Source: Altererythrobacter sp. H2 (GTDB taxonomy: Bacteria; Pseudomonadota; Alphaproteobacteria; Sphingomonadales; Sphingomonadaceae). Taken from it: a stretch of DNA of 64,000 nucleotides. Positions 9,029 to 18,277 of this stretch are shown here, one piece after another. The stretch spans positions 2,728,001 through 2,792,000 of the forward strand of contig NZ_CP141285.1 of the NCBI RefSeq assembly GCF_035319885.1. The letters are read 5' to 3'. The notes beneath the pieces were generated by a model, which made no database searches, was not told the origin of the DNA, and saw only the letters and a program-made list of their open reading frames with translations. Both the position numbers and the translations under genes were made by a program. Positions within the stretch are counted from its first letter, which is position 1. Each line of letters starts with the position of its first letter.

Positions 9029-9921
9029 TCCACCACCAGCAACGACATGCGCCGGTTGCGCGGGTCGGCAGGGTCATCCGGCACCAGAGGTTCGCGCTCA
9101 GCCACCCCTTCGATCCGCTCGAAGCGGGTCTCGGCAATCCCGCGTCGGCGCAGTTCCTGCCGGGTTGCCTCGGCCCTTCCGGCAGAGAGCGACCAGTTGC
9201 TCGCGCCTGAACCGGCCCGCCATGGCAGGGCATCGGTATGGCCGCGCACGATCAGGCGCGAGCCATCGTCACCGATCGCCCCCGCCACCACCCCGATCAG
9301 TTCGCGGGCTTCGGGCACCAGCACGGTTGTGCCGAGCGCGAACATGGAGAATTCGGCATCGTCCATCAGGTCGATCCGTACGCCCCGCAAGGTGCGCACG
9401 ACCTTGACCTGGCGAACCAGCCTGCTCAGGTCTTCGCGGGCGCGCAGGCGCTGCTCGATCCGGGCCTGCAAGGCGGCTCTGCGGGCCTCGGCTTCCTCGG
9501 CGCTGGCAGAACCGTCTTTCTCCGGCCCACCCCGCGCGCTGCGCGGAATGGTGATCGTCTGGTTGCCCGTCTGCCCTTGCCGGTTGGGATAATTGTCAAC
9601 GTCGGTGATCGACGAGCCACCCAGCATCCCGTCTGCCCCAGCGCTCTGCTCGCGCATCTTGACCAGCGTGGGGGTGAAATAGTCGGCCAGCCCCTTGCGC
9701 TGCGTCTCTGTCGTCGCGCCCAGCAGCCACAGGAGCAGGAAGAAGGCCATCATCGCGGTGACAAAGTCGGCATAGGCGACCTTCCAGGCCCCGCCGTGAT
9801 GTCCGCCGGCCACGATCGTGACCTTGCGCACGATCACCGGCGCTGGCCCGGCAGCATGGGGAATGCTGGCGGAGGAGGGGGCTACTGCGTCACCGGTGTC
9901 GATCAGGGTCTCGACCGTCAC
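9025..9921 (-). CDS. motB: MotB, flagellar stator protein
   Basis: A 298-residue inner-membrane protein that anchors the stator to peptidoglycan. The channel helix is at about residues 46-68 (WKVAYADFVTAMMAFFLLLWLLG), with the proton-carrying Asp at about 52. A linker/plug region follows, then an OmpA-like domain (VRGHTDALPW, LSAGRAEATRQELRRRGI). It is the last gene of the flg-mot unit and starts immediately after motA. Confidence 0.95.
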   Translation of the reverse strand: MTVETLIDTGDAVAPSSASIPHAAGPAPVIVRKVTIVAGGHHGGAWKVAYADFVTAMMAFFLLLWLLGATTETQRKGLADYFTPTLVKMREQSAGADGMLGGSSITDVDNYPNRQGQTGNQTITIPRSARGGPEKDGSASAEEAEARRAALQARIEQRLRAREDLSRLVRQVKVVRTLRGVRIDLMDDAEFSMFALGTTVLVPEARELIGVVAGAIGDDGSRLIVRGHTDALPWRAGSGASNWSLSAGRAEATRQELRRRGIAETRFERIEGVAEREPLVPDDPADPRNRRMSLLVVD

Positions 9922-9922
9922 C

Positions 9923-10786
9923 TCATCGCCCTCGCATCAGGTCGAGCAGCTCGGTCAGGCGCGGTCGGTGTGCCGGGGGCAGGCCCGAACGCGCCGCCTC
10001 CAGCACCAGTGGCTGCGGGTAGCCATGGAGCGAGGCAATCACCACCTGCTTGATCGAATGGTATATCTGCTGGTCATGCGCGTTGACCTGCTTCAACCGC
10101 CCGGCCATCGGCCCGACGAAACCGTAGGCCAGCAACACGCCCAGGAAGGTGCCGACCAGGGCAGAGCCGATCATCCCGCCCAGCACCGCGGGTGGTTCGT
10201 CGATCGAGCCCATGGTCTTGATCACCCCAAGCACCGCCGCAACGATGCCGAGTGCCGGAAGCCCGTCCGACAAGGACTGAAGCGCATGCGCAGGCTCATC
10301 CATTTCGTGCAGCTCGCTCTTGATCGCGTTGTCCATCACGTCTTCGACCGCGTGGGTTTCCAGCGTGCCGCTGGAGACCACCAGCAGGGTGAGTGCATCG
10401 CACAGCAGGTTGCAGACCGGCGGATCGCCCTGCAGGCGCGGGTATTCAGAGAAAATCGCGGAGTTCTGCGGCTCCGTAACATGGCTCTCCAGCGCCACCG
10501 CGCCTTCCGCACGCAGGATCTTCATCAACCGGCTGGACAGCGCGATTGCATCAATATGGTCCTGATCGGTGAAGCGCGGCCCCTTGAACACCTTCACAAG
10601 GGCACCGCCCAGCAGTTTCAGCTCGTGCATCGAGTTGCCGATGACCGTCGCGCCCAGGGCCGCACCGCCGATGATGAGCATCTCGAACGGCAGCGCCGCC
10701 AGCACCGGGCCGAGCGATCCCCCGGCGATGACAAAGCCGCCAAAGACCATGACCAGCAGAATAACGATACCGATAGCAGCGAACAT
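9923..10786 (-). CDS. motA: MotA, flagellar stator proton-channel protein
   Basis: A 287-residue protein with four membrane helices. Two are N-terminal (AIGIVILLVMVFGGFVIAGG and LPFEMLIIGGAALGATVIG). Two are in the C-terminal half (LPALGIVAAVLGVIKTMG and IGSALVGTFLGVLLAYGFVGPMA). The large cytoplasmic loop that contacts the rotor lies between. The ATG at 10786 gives the standard MFAAIG-type start; the frame extends 27 codons further upstream into flgL without similarity. Confidence 0.95.
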   Translation of the reverse strand: MFAAIGIVILLVMVFGGFVIAGGSLGPVLAALPFEMLIIGGAALGATVIGNSMHELKLLGGALVKVFKGPRFTDQDHIDAIALSSRLMKILRAEGAVALESHVTEPQNSAIFSEYPRLQGDPPVCNLLCDALTLLVVSSGTLETHAVEDVMDNAIKSELHEMDEPAHALQSLSDGLPALGIVAAVLGVIKTMGSIDEPPAVLGGMIGSALVGTFLGVLLAYGFVGPMAGRLKQVNAHDQQIYHSIKQVVIASLHGYPQPLVLEAARSGLPPAHRPRLTELLDLMRGR

Positions 10787-10805
10787 TGGGATTCCTTGTC
10801 GAATA

Positions 10806-11735
10806 TCAGAGCCGGTCGAACAGGCTGAGCGAGGCAAGACGGGCGTAACTCGCCTGGCTCGCTTCAAGCGTAGTCATGACCTGTTGCAGGCGGGAAATGG
10901 TGGCAGCGAGATCGGCCCCGCCGACCTCGGTGGCTTCAAGCGCCCGCGCCTCGCCCGACTGGCTGGCGATCGCTTCGACTGTCTCGACCCAGGCAAGGCG
11001 GCTGCCGACCCCGGTCTGCCCCCGGCCCAGGCTTTCCAGCGCGGCGTCGAACCCGGAAAGACTTTCACGCGCAGCACCAGCCGGATCGCCCGCTGCGCCG
11101 CGCAGGCCCTGTTCGAGCCCGCCGAGCAAGACGAAGACGTCGCTGGAGCCGCCGCTGTTCTCGAACGACAGGAAGGCCGGCCCTGCCAGCCCCCGCTGCA
11201 CGACAATGCCGGGGCCGATCTCCAGTTCGCCAGCCTCGCCGCTGCCGGCGTAAGTGACGGAACCGTCTGCCGCTCTGGTGTATGCCGCGCCCGCGCCCTC
11301 GCCTGCGAACAGCGGTTCGCCGGCCGCACCAGTGGCATTGGCGAGCGTGAACAGGGTATCGCGCAAGGCGGCGATCTCGGTCGCGATGGCGGCCCGCCCC
11401 TGAGGTGAAGTCGCGCCATTGGCCGCCAGCAACGCCAGTTCGCGCGCCCGGACAAGGGTGCTGGCCATCTCGTCCATCCGCGAAGAGGCAGCGCCGAGTT
11501 CCTCCCGGGCGCGCAGGGCATTGCCCGCTTCGACCCCGGCGAGGCGATCGGCGCGGGCGAGCGAACGCAGGCGGGCGGCGGCAACGGGGTCATCCGAGGA
11601 CCGCTCGAGCCGCTGCCCGGTGGCAACCTGACGCTGCAGGCCCTCGGCCTCACCTCGCAGCGACGCCTGCTGCGCTTGGGCATTCCGGTGGAAACCCGGT
11701 CCGGAAATTCCGGAAATCGACGTCGATATCGTCAT
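10806..11735 (-). CDS. flgL: FlgL, hook-filament junction protein (HAP3)
   Basis: A 309-residue flagellin-like protein. The N-terminal D0/D1 coiled segments (RGEAEGLQRQVATGQRLERSSDDP) and the C-terminal helix (LAATISRLQQVMTTLEASQASYARL) match the FlgL/flagellin fold. It connects FlgK to the filament. The ATG shares one base with the flgK stop (TGATG). Confidence 0.9.
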   Translation of the reverse strand: MTISTSISGISGPGFHRNAQAQQASLRGEAEGLQRQVATGQRLERSSDDPVAAARLRSLARADRLAGVEAGNALRAREELGAASSRMDEMASTLVRARELALLAANGATSPQGRAAIATEIAALRDTLFTLANATGAAGEPLFAGEGAGAAYTRAADGSVTYAGSGEAGELEIGPGIVVQRGLAGPAFLSFENSGGSSDVFVLLGGLEQGLRGAAGDPAGAARESLSGFDAALESLGRGQTGVGSRLAWVETVEAIASQSGEARALEATEVGGADLAATISRLQQVMTTLEASQASYARLASLSLFDRL

Positions 11736-13072
11736 CAGCGGATCCCCAGAATCGTGTCAAAAATTTCAGCAGCGGTCTGGATGACGCGGCCCGAGGCCTG
11801 GAACGCCTGCTGGAAGCGCAGCAGGTTGGCCGCTTCGGCATCGAGGTCGACCGCAGTTTCGCGGGACAGGGCAGCGTTTGCGCTTGCGGCCACGGTTGCC
11901 AGCACTTCGTGGCTCACGGTTCGCCCGGCCACAGTTTGCGAGAGGCGCGACAGCAGCGCATCGGCAGCGGCGCTCGGCCCGCCCGTGGCAAGCGCGCTTC
12001 GCAGCGCATCGAGGTTGCCCGTAGAGCGGCTCTGTAACCCGGCCCCGGCCGGAGCGGTCGCCAGACCTGCGCCATCGGGCAGCACCATGGCGATGTCGCG
12101 GGCCGAGGCTCCGGCAAAGAACGCCTGCCCGGCACCCCCGACAGGTGTGGTGCCAGCAGCCTGCGCGGCGTTGACCAGCGTCACCAGTTGCACGGCCAGC
12201 GCATCGAGTTCACCGCGCGCGTCGCGCTGGGCGGCAAGCGCCTGCGCCTGCCCCGCCAAGGCACCGCCCGCCATTGCCACCGGCGCGCCGCCGAGCGTGA
12301 AAGCCAGGGTGCCATCGGGCTGCGCCTGAGCGTCGAGCGCGGCAGCCGTGGTGCCGCTCACCAGATAAGGACCTGAGCCATCGCCCAGCCGCACGTTGAC
12401 GGTGCCACGCTGACCATGTTCGACGGTAATGCCCGTACTTTGCGCCAGCCGGCCCAGCAGCGCATCGCGCCGGTCCAGCAAGGCGGCATGGCCCGAGGTG
12501 CCTTCGCGGGCGCGCAGCAGGCTCTCATTGAGGCGGGCCAGTTCGCCCGCGTCGGCGTTGAGGCTGGCGACGCCCGCCTGGCCTGCGAACCGCGCGGCCT
12601 CCATCGCACCTGCCAGCCCGCTGTCGCCCAGCCGCACGCTGTCGGCAAGCACCCGCCCACGCTCCAGCACGGCTGCGCGCAACGAAGGGCTGAGCGGATC
12701 GCTACGCAGCGCGCCGAGGGCCGCTTCGAATTCCACCAGCGCCGGGTAGATGCCCGCCTGTTCGACCGACCGTTCCGCTGCAAGCAGGCCATCCAGCTCG
12801 GCGCTGGCGCGGGCAAGGTCGCTGCCGGACTGGCGCGCCTGCGCGAACAGCATCGTCGCTTCGCTGCGCGCGACGCGGTCAATCCGCACCCCGCTGCCAC
12901 CAGTGAAACCTTGCGCGAAAGCAACCGCCCCGTTGGGGGTCAGGTCCGCCAGGGCAAGGCTGCGGCGCGCGTAATCGGCATTGCCCGCGTTGGCGATATT
13001 CTGCCCGCTCAGCTCAAGCGCCGCGCGCGCAGCCATGGCCCCGTTCTGGCCAATCTGAAGGAGGTTGGCCAT
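11735..13072 (-). CDS. flgK: FlgK, hook-filament junction protein (HAP1)
   Basis: A 445-residue protein beginning with the rod/hook helix LELSGQNIANAGNADYARRS and ending in the matching C-terminal helix EAANLLRFQQAFQASGRVIQTAAEIFDTILG. It is shorter than enterobacterial FlgK (about 550), with a reduced middle region. It is exported by the flagellar type III apparatus. Its stop overlaps flgL by one base. Confidence 0.93.
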   Translation of the reverse strand: MANLLQIGQNGAMAARAALELSGQNIANAGNADYARRSLALADLTPNGAVAFAQGFTGGSGVRIDRVARSEATMLFAQARQSGSDLARASAELDGLLAAERSVEQAGIYPALVEFEAALGALRSDPLSPSLRAAVLERGRVLADSVRLGDSGLAGAMEAARFAGQAGVASLNADAGELARLNESLLRAREGTSGHAALLDRRDALLGRLAQSTGITVEHGQRGTVNVRLGDGSGPYLVSGTTAAALDAQAQPDGTLAFTLGGAPVAMAGGALAGQAQALAAQRDARGELDALAVQLVTLVNAAQAAGTTPVGGAGQAFFAGASARDIAMVLPDGAGLATAPAGAGLQSRSTGNLDALRSALATGGPSAAADALLSRLSQTVAGRTVSHEVLATVAASANAALSRETAVDLDAEAANLLRFQQAFQASGRVIQTAAEIFDTILGIR

Positions 13073-13078
13073 GGCCGC

Positions 13079-13363
13079 CTAGCCGCCCTGCTGCCGGACC
13101 ATGGCGGAAAGCTGCCGCTCGATCTGGTCAGCCAGGCCGAAGCCACGGCTCTTGGCGGCAATATCGGCCACGTGCTCGTCGCGCATCGCCGTAAACTGTT
13201 CGAGGCCGGGGCCGGAGAACGGTGTCTCGCCCGCCAGCGAGCTGTCGCGCGCAGCAGCCAGCAGGCGCCGGACGAAGATCGCCTCGAAGGCCTGTGCCGC
13301 TTCGCGCAATTCGTTGCGTTCAGGGGCGCGGGCGGGGCCAGAGCTGATCGGCGCGATCGTCAC
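13079..13363 (-). CDS. flgJ: FlgJ-like rod-binding protein lacking the muramidase domain
   Basis: A 94-residue protein matching only the N-terminal rod-capping part of FlgJ: LREAAQAFEAIFVRRLLAAARDS, then FTAMRDEHVADIAAKSRGFGLADQIERQL. The peptidoglycan-hydrolase half of enterobacterial FlgJ is absent, as in many alphaproteobacteria, so a separate lytic enzyme must open the wall for the rod. It overlaps flgI by 4 bp. Confidence 0.88.
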   Translation of the reverse strand: MTIAPISSGPARAPERNELREAAQAFEAIFVRRLLAAARDSSLAGETPFSGPGLEQFTAMRDEHVADIAAKSRGFGLADQIERQLSAMVRQQGG

Positions 13364-14460
13364 AGGATCACCATTTCTGCCTGCAAGGCCCCGGCCTGCC
13401 GCAGCGCTTCCAGGATCACGACCAGGTCCGATGCGCCCACGCCCAGCAGGTTGAGCGCGGCGACGACATCGGAAAGCGAGGCCGCGCCAGGCATCTCGAT
13501 CAGGGCGCCGCCCTGCTCTTCCACCACGATGGTGCTCGCTTCCTCCACCGCCGTTTCGCCCTGGCTGAACGGCGCAGGCTGAACCACGGCCGGGGCCTCA
13601 TCGATCCGGATGGTCAGCTTGCCGTGGCTGATCGCCGCGGGGTTCAGGCGCACTGCCTGGTTGATGACTACCGTCCCGGTGCGGCTGTTGACGATTACCC
13701 GCGCGGCCTGAGGCGCCGGGGTCACCTCCAGCATCTCGATTTCGGCCATCACGGCAGAGCGCGCATCCCGGCCGAACGGCATGACAATGGCGAGCGACAC
13801 CGCGTCAAGCATTTGCGCCGCGCCGGGAAAGCGCGCGTTGATGGCGTCGCGCACCCGCTGGGCGGTCAGGAAATCGGCATTGTGCAGATTGAAGTTGAGC
13901 TGCCCTTCGGTATCGAACCCGGTCGCCACGGCGCGCTCCACGCTGGCACCGCTGGCGATGCGGCCCACTGTCGGCACGTTGACCGTCAGTTGCGAACCGT
14001 CCTTGCCCGATACGCCCAGCCCGCCGACGGCAACATTGCCCTGCGCCATGGCGTAGATCTGCCCGTCCGCGCCATAGAGCGGAGTCAGGATCAGCGCCCC
14101 GCCGCGTAAGGATTTGGCCTTGCCCATGGTCGAAACGGTGATGTCGATGCGCTGCCCCGGTTTGGCGAAGGCAGGCAGCTCGGCCGTGACGATCACCGCG
14201 GCGGCGTTTTTCAGCCCCGGCGAAATCCCCGGCGGAAGGGGCATTCCCAGCCGGCCAGAGACGCCCTTCATTGCTTCGGTCAGATAGGCGAGGTTGTCAT
14301 CACCGGTCCCTTGCAGGCCGACGACCACGCCATACCCGGTCAGCTGGTTGGCGCGCACGCCATCGAAGGTGCCCAGATCGCGCACCCGCTCGGCCTGGGC
14401 AAGCGTGGGCGCCAGCAGAGCCAGCAAAGCGAGCAACGAAGCGAACAGACGGCGCATCAT
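13360..14460 (-). CDS. flgI: FlgI, flagellar P-ring protein
   Basis: A 366-residue periplasmic protein. It has a signal peptide (MMRRLFASLLALLALLAPTLAQA) followed by the highly conserved ERVRDLGTFDGVRANQLTGYGVVVGLQGTGD region, and ends with the family pattern VVAALNLLGVGASDLVVILEALRQAGAL. The ATG pair at 14460/14457 has a GAAGGGGG ribosome site just upstream, which decides against the longer open frame. Confidence 0.96.
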   Translation of the reverse strand: MMRRLFASLLALLALLAPTLAQAERVRDLGTFDGVRANQLTGYGVVVGLQGTGDDNLAYLTEAMKGVSGRLGMPLPPGISPGLKNAAAVIVTAELPAFAKPGQRIDITVSTMGKAKSLRGGALILTPLYGADGQIYAMAQGNVAVGGLGVSGKDGSQLTVNVPTVGRIASGASVERAVATGFDTEGQLNFNLHNADFLTAQRVRDAINARFPGAAQMLDAVSLAIVMPFGRDARSAVMAEIEMLEVTPAPQAARVIVNSRTGTVVINQAVRLNPAAISHGKLTIRIDEAPAVVQPAPFSQGETAVEEASTIVVEEQGGALIEMPGAASLSDVVAALNLLGVGASDLVVILEALRQAGALQAEMVIL

Positions 14461-14468
14461 GGCCCCCT

Positions 14469-15128
14469 TCAGAACGGCGAAATGAGGTTGAAAAAGCGCG
14501 ACAGCCAGCCCGGCTTGCTCGCCTGCTGGATCGCGCCCTGCCCGGAATAATTGATCCGCGCGTCGGCCACCTGGGTGGAGAGCACGCGGTTGTCGCCATC
14601 GATATCCGCCAGCCGCACGATCCCGGCGAACTGGACCCATTCCCTGCCCTGGCTCAGTGACATGTGCCGTTCTCCGGTGATCAGTGCGGTGCCATTGGGG
14701 CGGACTTCGGCGATAGTCACCGCGATCGCGCCATTCAGGGTGCTGCGCTGCGACGCGCTGCCCCCACCCTTGAACGACGAATCCGCCGCAGCCTTAAGGG
14801 CTTCAGGGTTGAGGAATGACAATGGGCCGGCAGTCGGCGGAGTCACGCCGAAGGATCCGTTCTTCGCGGTCTGTGCCGATGTGCTCTTGGATGTGCCGAT
14901 GCTTTCGACCAGCACCACGGTGACCAGATCGCCCACCCGGCGGGCGCGCTGCCCTTCGTGCAGCCCGGCATAACCATTGGCCGCCTGGAAGATCGCACCG
15001 TTGGCCGCCACGGGCGGAGCCACGAGAACGGGTGTGGGCGGGGCAAAGCCGGGATGCGGCCCTGCCCCGCCCATGCCGCAGGCACCGAGCAGCGGCAGGA
15101 GAACAAGAAAAGCGGACTGGCGGATCAT
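14469..15128 (-). CDS. flgH: FlgH, flagellar L-ring lipoprotein
   Basis: A 219-residue outer-membrane lipoprotein with lipobox LLGAC (Cys17). Conserved L-ring segments follow (ARRVGDLVTVVLVESI, GEVRPNGT-like and VQFAGIVRLADIDGDNRVLSTQVADARI). I chose the ATG at 15128 because GGGAGGA lies 9 bases upstream and it starts right at the signal peptide; an ATG 30 bases upstream is possible. It lies 8 bp before flgI. Confidence 0.94.
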   Translation of the reverse strand: MIRQSAFLVLLPLLGACGMGGAGPHPGFAPPTPVLVAPPVAANGAIFQAANGYAGLHEGQRARRVGDLVTVVLVESIGTSKSTSAQTAKNGSFGVTPPTAGPLSFLNPEALKAAADSSFKGGGSASQRSTLNGAIAVTIAEVRPNGTALITGERHMSLSQGREWVQFAGIVRLADIDGDNRVLSTQVADARINYSGQGAIQQASKPGWLSRFFNLISPF

Positions 15129-15154
15129 GGCGGATATCCTCCCCGGGAAGCGGG

Positions 15155-15943
15155 TCAAAGCGTCTGGTTGGCGTTGCGCAGCATTTCATCGACCGCGCTG
15201 ATCATCTTGGAATTGATTTCGTAGGCCCGCTGCGCCTCGATCATGGCGACCAGTTCCTCGACCACGTTGACGTTCGAGGCCTCCAGCATTCCCTGACGGA
15301 TCGAACCGCGGCCGGCCTCTCCGGCAGGGCCGATCTCGGCCGCGCCGCTGGCAGCGGTTTCAACCAGGAAATTGTCCCCGATCGCCTGCAGCCCGGCAGG
15401 GTTGGCAAAGCTGGCAACGGTCAGCTGGCCCAGCTCGGTCGGCTCAGCCTCGCCCTGCAACACGGCAGTGACGGTGCCATCGGGAGAAACGGTGATCGAC
15501 TGCGCGCCTTGCGGCACTTCGATCGCAGGCTGGACGGGATAGCCCTGAGCGGTGACCAGCTGGCCGGTCGCACTCAGGGTGAAGTTGCCCGCGCGGGTAT
15601 AGCCCTGCTGGCCGCCCGGAAGCTCGACCTGGAACAGCCCGTCGCCATCGAGCGCCAGGTCGAGCGCATTGCCGGTGGTGTTGAGCGTGCCTTGCGTATT
15701 GATCCGAGTGGTGCCCTGGACCGAAACCCCGTTACCGAGGTTGAGCCCGATGGCATAAGCCGTCTCGCCGGTGGAACGCTGCCCCGCGACGCGGGTATCC
15801 TGATAGGCCAGCGTCTGGAAATCGGCCCGGTCGCGCTTGAAGCCGCTGGTCCCGACGTTGGCCAGGTTGTTGGCGATGACGCGCATCCGCGCATCCTGGG
15901 CCTCAAGCCCGGTGCGGGCGACGTGCAGGGCAGAAGTGGGCAT
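15155..15943 (-). CDS. flgG: FlgG, distal rod protein
   Basis: A 262-residue rod protein. The N-terminal rod motif RVIANNLANVGTSGFKRDRADF, the FlgG-type YRTIN-like MQGTTRINTQGTLNTTGNALDLAL region and the C-terminal ASNVNVVEELVAMIEAQRAYEINSKMI helix are all present. The length is normal for FlgG (about 260). It starts 26 bp after flgF. Confidence 0.96.
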   Translation of the reverse strand: MPTSALHVARTGLEAQDARMRVIANNLANVGTSGFKRDRADFQTLAYQDTRVAGQRSTGETAYAIGLNLGNGVSVQGTTRINTQGTLNTTGNALDLALDGDGLFQVELPGGQQGYTRAGNFTLSATGQLVTAQGYPVQPAIEVPQGAQSITVSPDGTVTAVLQGEAEPTELGQLTVASFANPAGLQAIGDNFLVETAASGAAEIGPAGEAGRGSIRQGMLEASNVNVVEELVAMIEAQRAYEINSKMISAVDEMLRNANQTL

Positions 15944-15969
15944 GGTCGGTTCCTTTCAGGAAAAACGGT

Positions 15970-16713
15970 TCAACCGCGCAGCGACATCAGGCGCGCGCCG
16001 GACTGGCTCAGATCGCTGGCGGTGGAGAGAATGCGGGCGCGCTGTTCGAACGCGCGCTGCGCCTCGACCATCTGCACCAGCGTGGTGGCAGTATCGACAT
16101 TCGACCCTTCGAGCGCGCCCGAGACGATCCGGGCAGTCGGGTCATCCGGCAACACGCCGCCGCCGGGCACGCGCAGGAAGCCGTCAATGTCCTTCAGGAT
16201 CGCGCTGCCGGTGGGATCGACCAGCTTCAGCCGCGCCACTTCCTGCGGCGGAATGTCCGGCGCGGCCGGATCGCGCGCCAGCACTGCGCCATCTTCGGCA
16301 ATCGAAAGCTCTGCGCCAAGGGGCACGGTAATCGGCCCGCCCTCACCCAGCACCGGCAAGCCATCGCCGTTTTCCAACACGCCGGTGGCGGCCACTCGCA
16401 GGTCCCCGCGACGGGTGTAGATTTCCCCGCCATCGGCGGCCTGCAAGGCCATGAGCGACTGGCCGACCAGCGCAATATCGAGCGGCTGGCCAGTCTGGCG
16501 GACAGTCCCGCCCGCCATGTTCGCACCGTGGACGGCCCCCTGCGCCATGCTGCGCGCTTCGAGCTGGCCGCCCTTCACCGTGACCGGGGTGACCGAAAAT
16601 TCCTCTGCGCGAAAGCCCGTGGTCGAAGCATTGGCGAGATTGTTCGCCACCACCCGCTGCCGGTCCATCGCGGCAGTCATGCCGGTCATGGCGGTGTAGA
16701 TCAGCCGGTCCAT
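15970..16713 (-). CDS. flgF: FlgF, proximal rod protein
   Basis: A 247-residue rod protein starting MDRLIYTAMTGMTAAMDRQR, with the rod motif VANNLANASTTGFRAEEF and the C-terminal helix LEGSNVDTATTLVQMVEAQRAFEQRARIL. The start at 16713 lies 5 bp after flgE. The preceding open frame belongs to shadow sequence within flgE. Confidence 0.95.
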   Translation of the reverse strand: MDRLIYTAMTGMTAAMDRQRVVANNLANASTTGFRAEEFSVTPVTVKGGQLEARSMAQGAVHGANMAGGTVRQTGQPLDIALVGQSLMALQAADGGEIYTRRGDLRVAATGVLENGDGLPVLGEGGPITVPLGAELSIAEDGAVLARDPAAPDIPPQEVARLKLVDPTGSAILKDIDGFLRVPGGGVLPDDPTARIVSGALEGSNVDTATTLVQMVEAQRAFEQRARILSTASDLSQSGARLMSLRG

Positions 16714-16718
16714 TGCGC

Positions 16719-17537
16719 TCAGCTCCGCAGGTTGATGATGGTCTGGGAAATCTGGGTGGCGGTATCGATGGCCTTGGCGTTCGCCTGGAAATTGCGCTGC
16801 GCGGTGATCAACGCGACCATCTCTTCGGCCAGGTCCACATTGGACCGCTCCAGCGCACCGGACATGATCTGGCCGGCGCGCCCGACGGTGGGCGTCGTGA
16901 AGGTCGGCGCACCGGACAGGCCGGTCGCCTCCCACCGGCTCGAGCCGATCGACCTCAGGCCATCGGAAGCAACGAAGTTGGCAATGGCGACCCGCCCGAC
17001 AGCCTCGATGCTGCCGTCGGCATAGGCGGCAAGCACCACCCCGTTGCGTTCGATGGTGAGGTTGGCAAGTTCCGCCCCCGCTGCGTTCACGACCGGCACC
17101 TGCCCGTCAATCACGGTGCCTGGTGCAGTTACCGCACCGCTCGGGTCGGTCGGGGTCAGCTGCAGGCGCGCACCGGTTGCGTCGGTCAGGGTTCCCGCAT
17201 CATCGATACGGAAATTGCCGTTGCGGGTGAAGAAGGTCTCGCCCGTTTCGGCATTGCGGACAGCGAAGAAGCCGTCGCCGTCGATGGCAAGATCGAGGCT
17301 GCGCCCGGTCTGCTCGATACCGCCCAGCGCAAAATTCTGCGTGACCGCAGACACGGTCGCGCCAATTCCAGTCGCCAGCCGCGGGTTGGACAGCGAGCCG
17401 TTGGCGACCAGATCGGCGAAGTGAGCGTTCGACTTCTTGAACCCGTTGGTTTCGGCATTGGCAATATTGTGGGCGATCACGCCGAGATCGGTCTCGGCAT
17501 TGCGCAGCCCGTTCAGGGAAGTGTAAAATGACGACAT
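16719..17537 (-). CDS. flgE: FlgE, flagellar hook protein, unusually short
   Basis: A 272-residue protein in the flgE position after flgD. It has the N-terminal MSSFYTSLNGLRNAETDLGVIAHNIANAETNGF-type motif and the C-terminal hook helix ERSNVDLAEEMVALITAQRNFQANAKAID. Enterobacterial FlgE is about 400 residues; the missing portion corresponds to the outer hook domains. The sequence between the conserved ends is only about 190 residues, barely longer than FlgG. It could be called a FlgG-like paralogue by size, but FlgF and FlgG follow separately, so hook protein is the best reading. Confidence 0.85.
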   Translation of the reverse strand: MSSFYTSLNGLRNAETDLGVIAHNIANAETNGFKKSNAHFADLVANGSLSNPRLATGIGATVSAVTQNFALGGIEQTGRSLDLAIDGDGFFAVRNAETGETFFTRNGNFRIDDAGTLTDATGARLQLTPTDPSGAVTAPGTVIDGQVPVVNAAGAELANLTIERNGVVLAAYADGSIEAVGRVAIANFVASDGLRSIGSSRWEATGLSGAPTFTTPTVGRAGQIMSGALERSNVDLAEEMVALITAQRNFQANAKAIDTATQISQTIINLRS

Positions 17538-17547
17538 GGCTGGCTCC

Positions 17548-17868
17548 TCAGCTGATGGTCGGTTGGGGAAGGGAAAGCGCGGCGGCCCGTTCCTGCGCCG
17601 CAATCAGCGCGTCGAGCTTTTCGGAAATTTCGCCAAGGCGCGCATTGGCGCTGGTGCTGCCGGCCAGGGCGGAGAACTGCGCCAGCTGAGCCAGCATGTC
17701 CTTGTTGTCGACCGGCTCGAGCGGGTCCTGCTGGCTCAGTTGCACGGTCAGCAGGCGCAGGAAATCGCCCTCGCCCAGATTGCCCATGGCACTTTGCGGA
17801 CGGGCGGCGCCGGGCGCATTGAGCGCCGCGAGTGCGGGATTGACGGCATTGGCAGTGGCAGGGGCCAT
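17548..17868 (-). CDS. flgD: FlgD, hook-cap protein, minimal form
   Basis: A 106-residue protein carrying the conserved N-terminal FlgD block GEGDFLRLLTVQLSQQDPLEPVDNKDML and AQFSALAG at about 40-80. The Tudor/fibronectin-like C-terminal half of classical FlgD (total about 230) is absent. FlgD caps the growing hook and promotes FlgE assembly. The reduction here parallels the short FlgE. It lies 2 bp after flgC and 10 bp before flgE. Confidence 0.88.
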   Translation of the reverse strand: MAPATANAVNPALAALNAPGAARPQSAMGNLGEGDFLRLLTVQLSQQDPLEPVDNKDMLAQLAQFSALAGSTSANARLGEISEKLDALIAAQERAAALSLPQPTIS

Positions 17869-17870
17869 GT

Positions 17871-18275
17871 TCAGGAACTCCTCATTGTATCGAGCATCAG
17901 TTGCTTCGCGGTCTGGAGCGCCTCGACCAGGTTCTGATAATTGCGGGCGCTGTCCATGATTTCGACCATCTCGCCGGTCTCATCGACCGGTGCTTCCCAG
18001 ACGTACCCTTCGGCATCGGCCAGCGGGTGGTCGGGATCGTGGCGGCGGATCGGGCTCGCCTCGCCCGGCGTGATAGCGGACACCCGCACCGAGCTGAGGC
18101 CGGTGGCGCGATCAACTTCGGCAGCGAACACCGGGCGGATCGGGCGATAGGCCCCCGGCTCGCTTCCGGAGACCGAGCCGGCGTTGGCCAGGTTCGAAGT
18201 GGCGGCGTTCAGGCGCACCATCTGCGCCGACATGCCGCGCTGAACCATGGTGAACAGGCTGGCGGGATTGCTCAT
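17871..18275 (-). CDS. flgC: FlgC, proximal rod protein
   Basis: A 134-residue rod protein with the N-terminal motif QMVRLNAATSNLANAGSVSG and the C-terminal VDETGEMVEIMDSARNYQNLVEALQTAKQLMLDTM block typical of FlgC. The length is normal. It starts 2 bp after the flgB stop. Confidence 0.94.
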   Translation of the reverse strand: MSNPASLFTMVQRGMSAQMVRLNAATSNLANAGSVSGSEPGAYRPIRPVFAAEVDRATGLSSVRVSAITPGEASPIRRHDPDHPLADAEGYVWEAPVDETGEMVEIMDSARNYQNLVEALQTAKQLMLDTMRSS

Positions 18276-18277
18276 CG

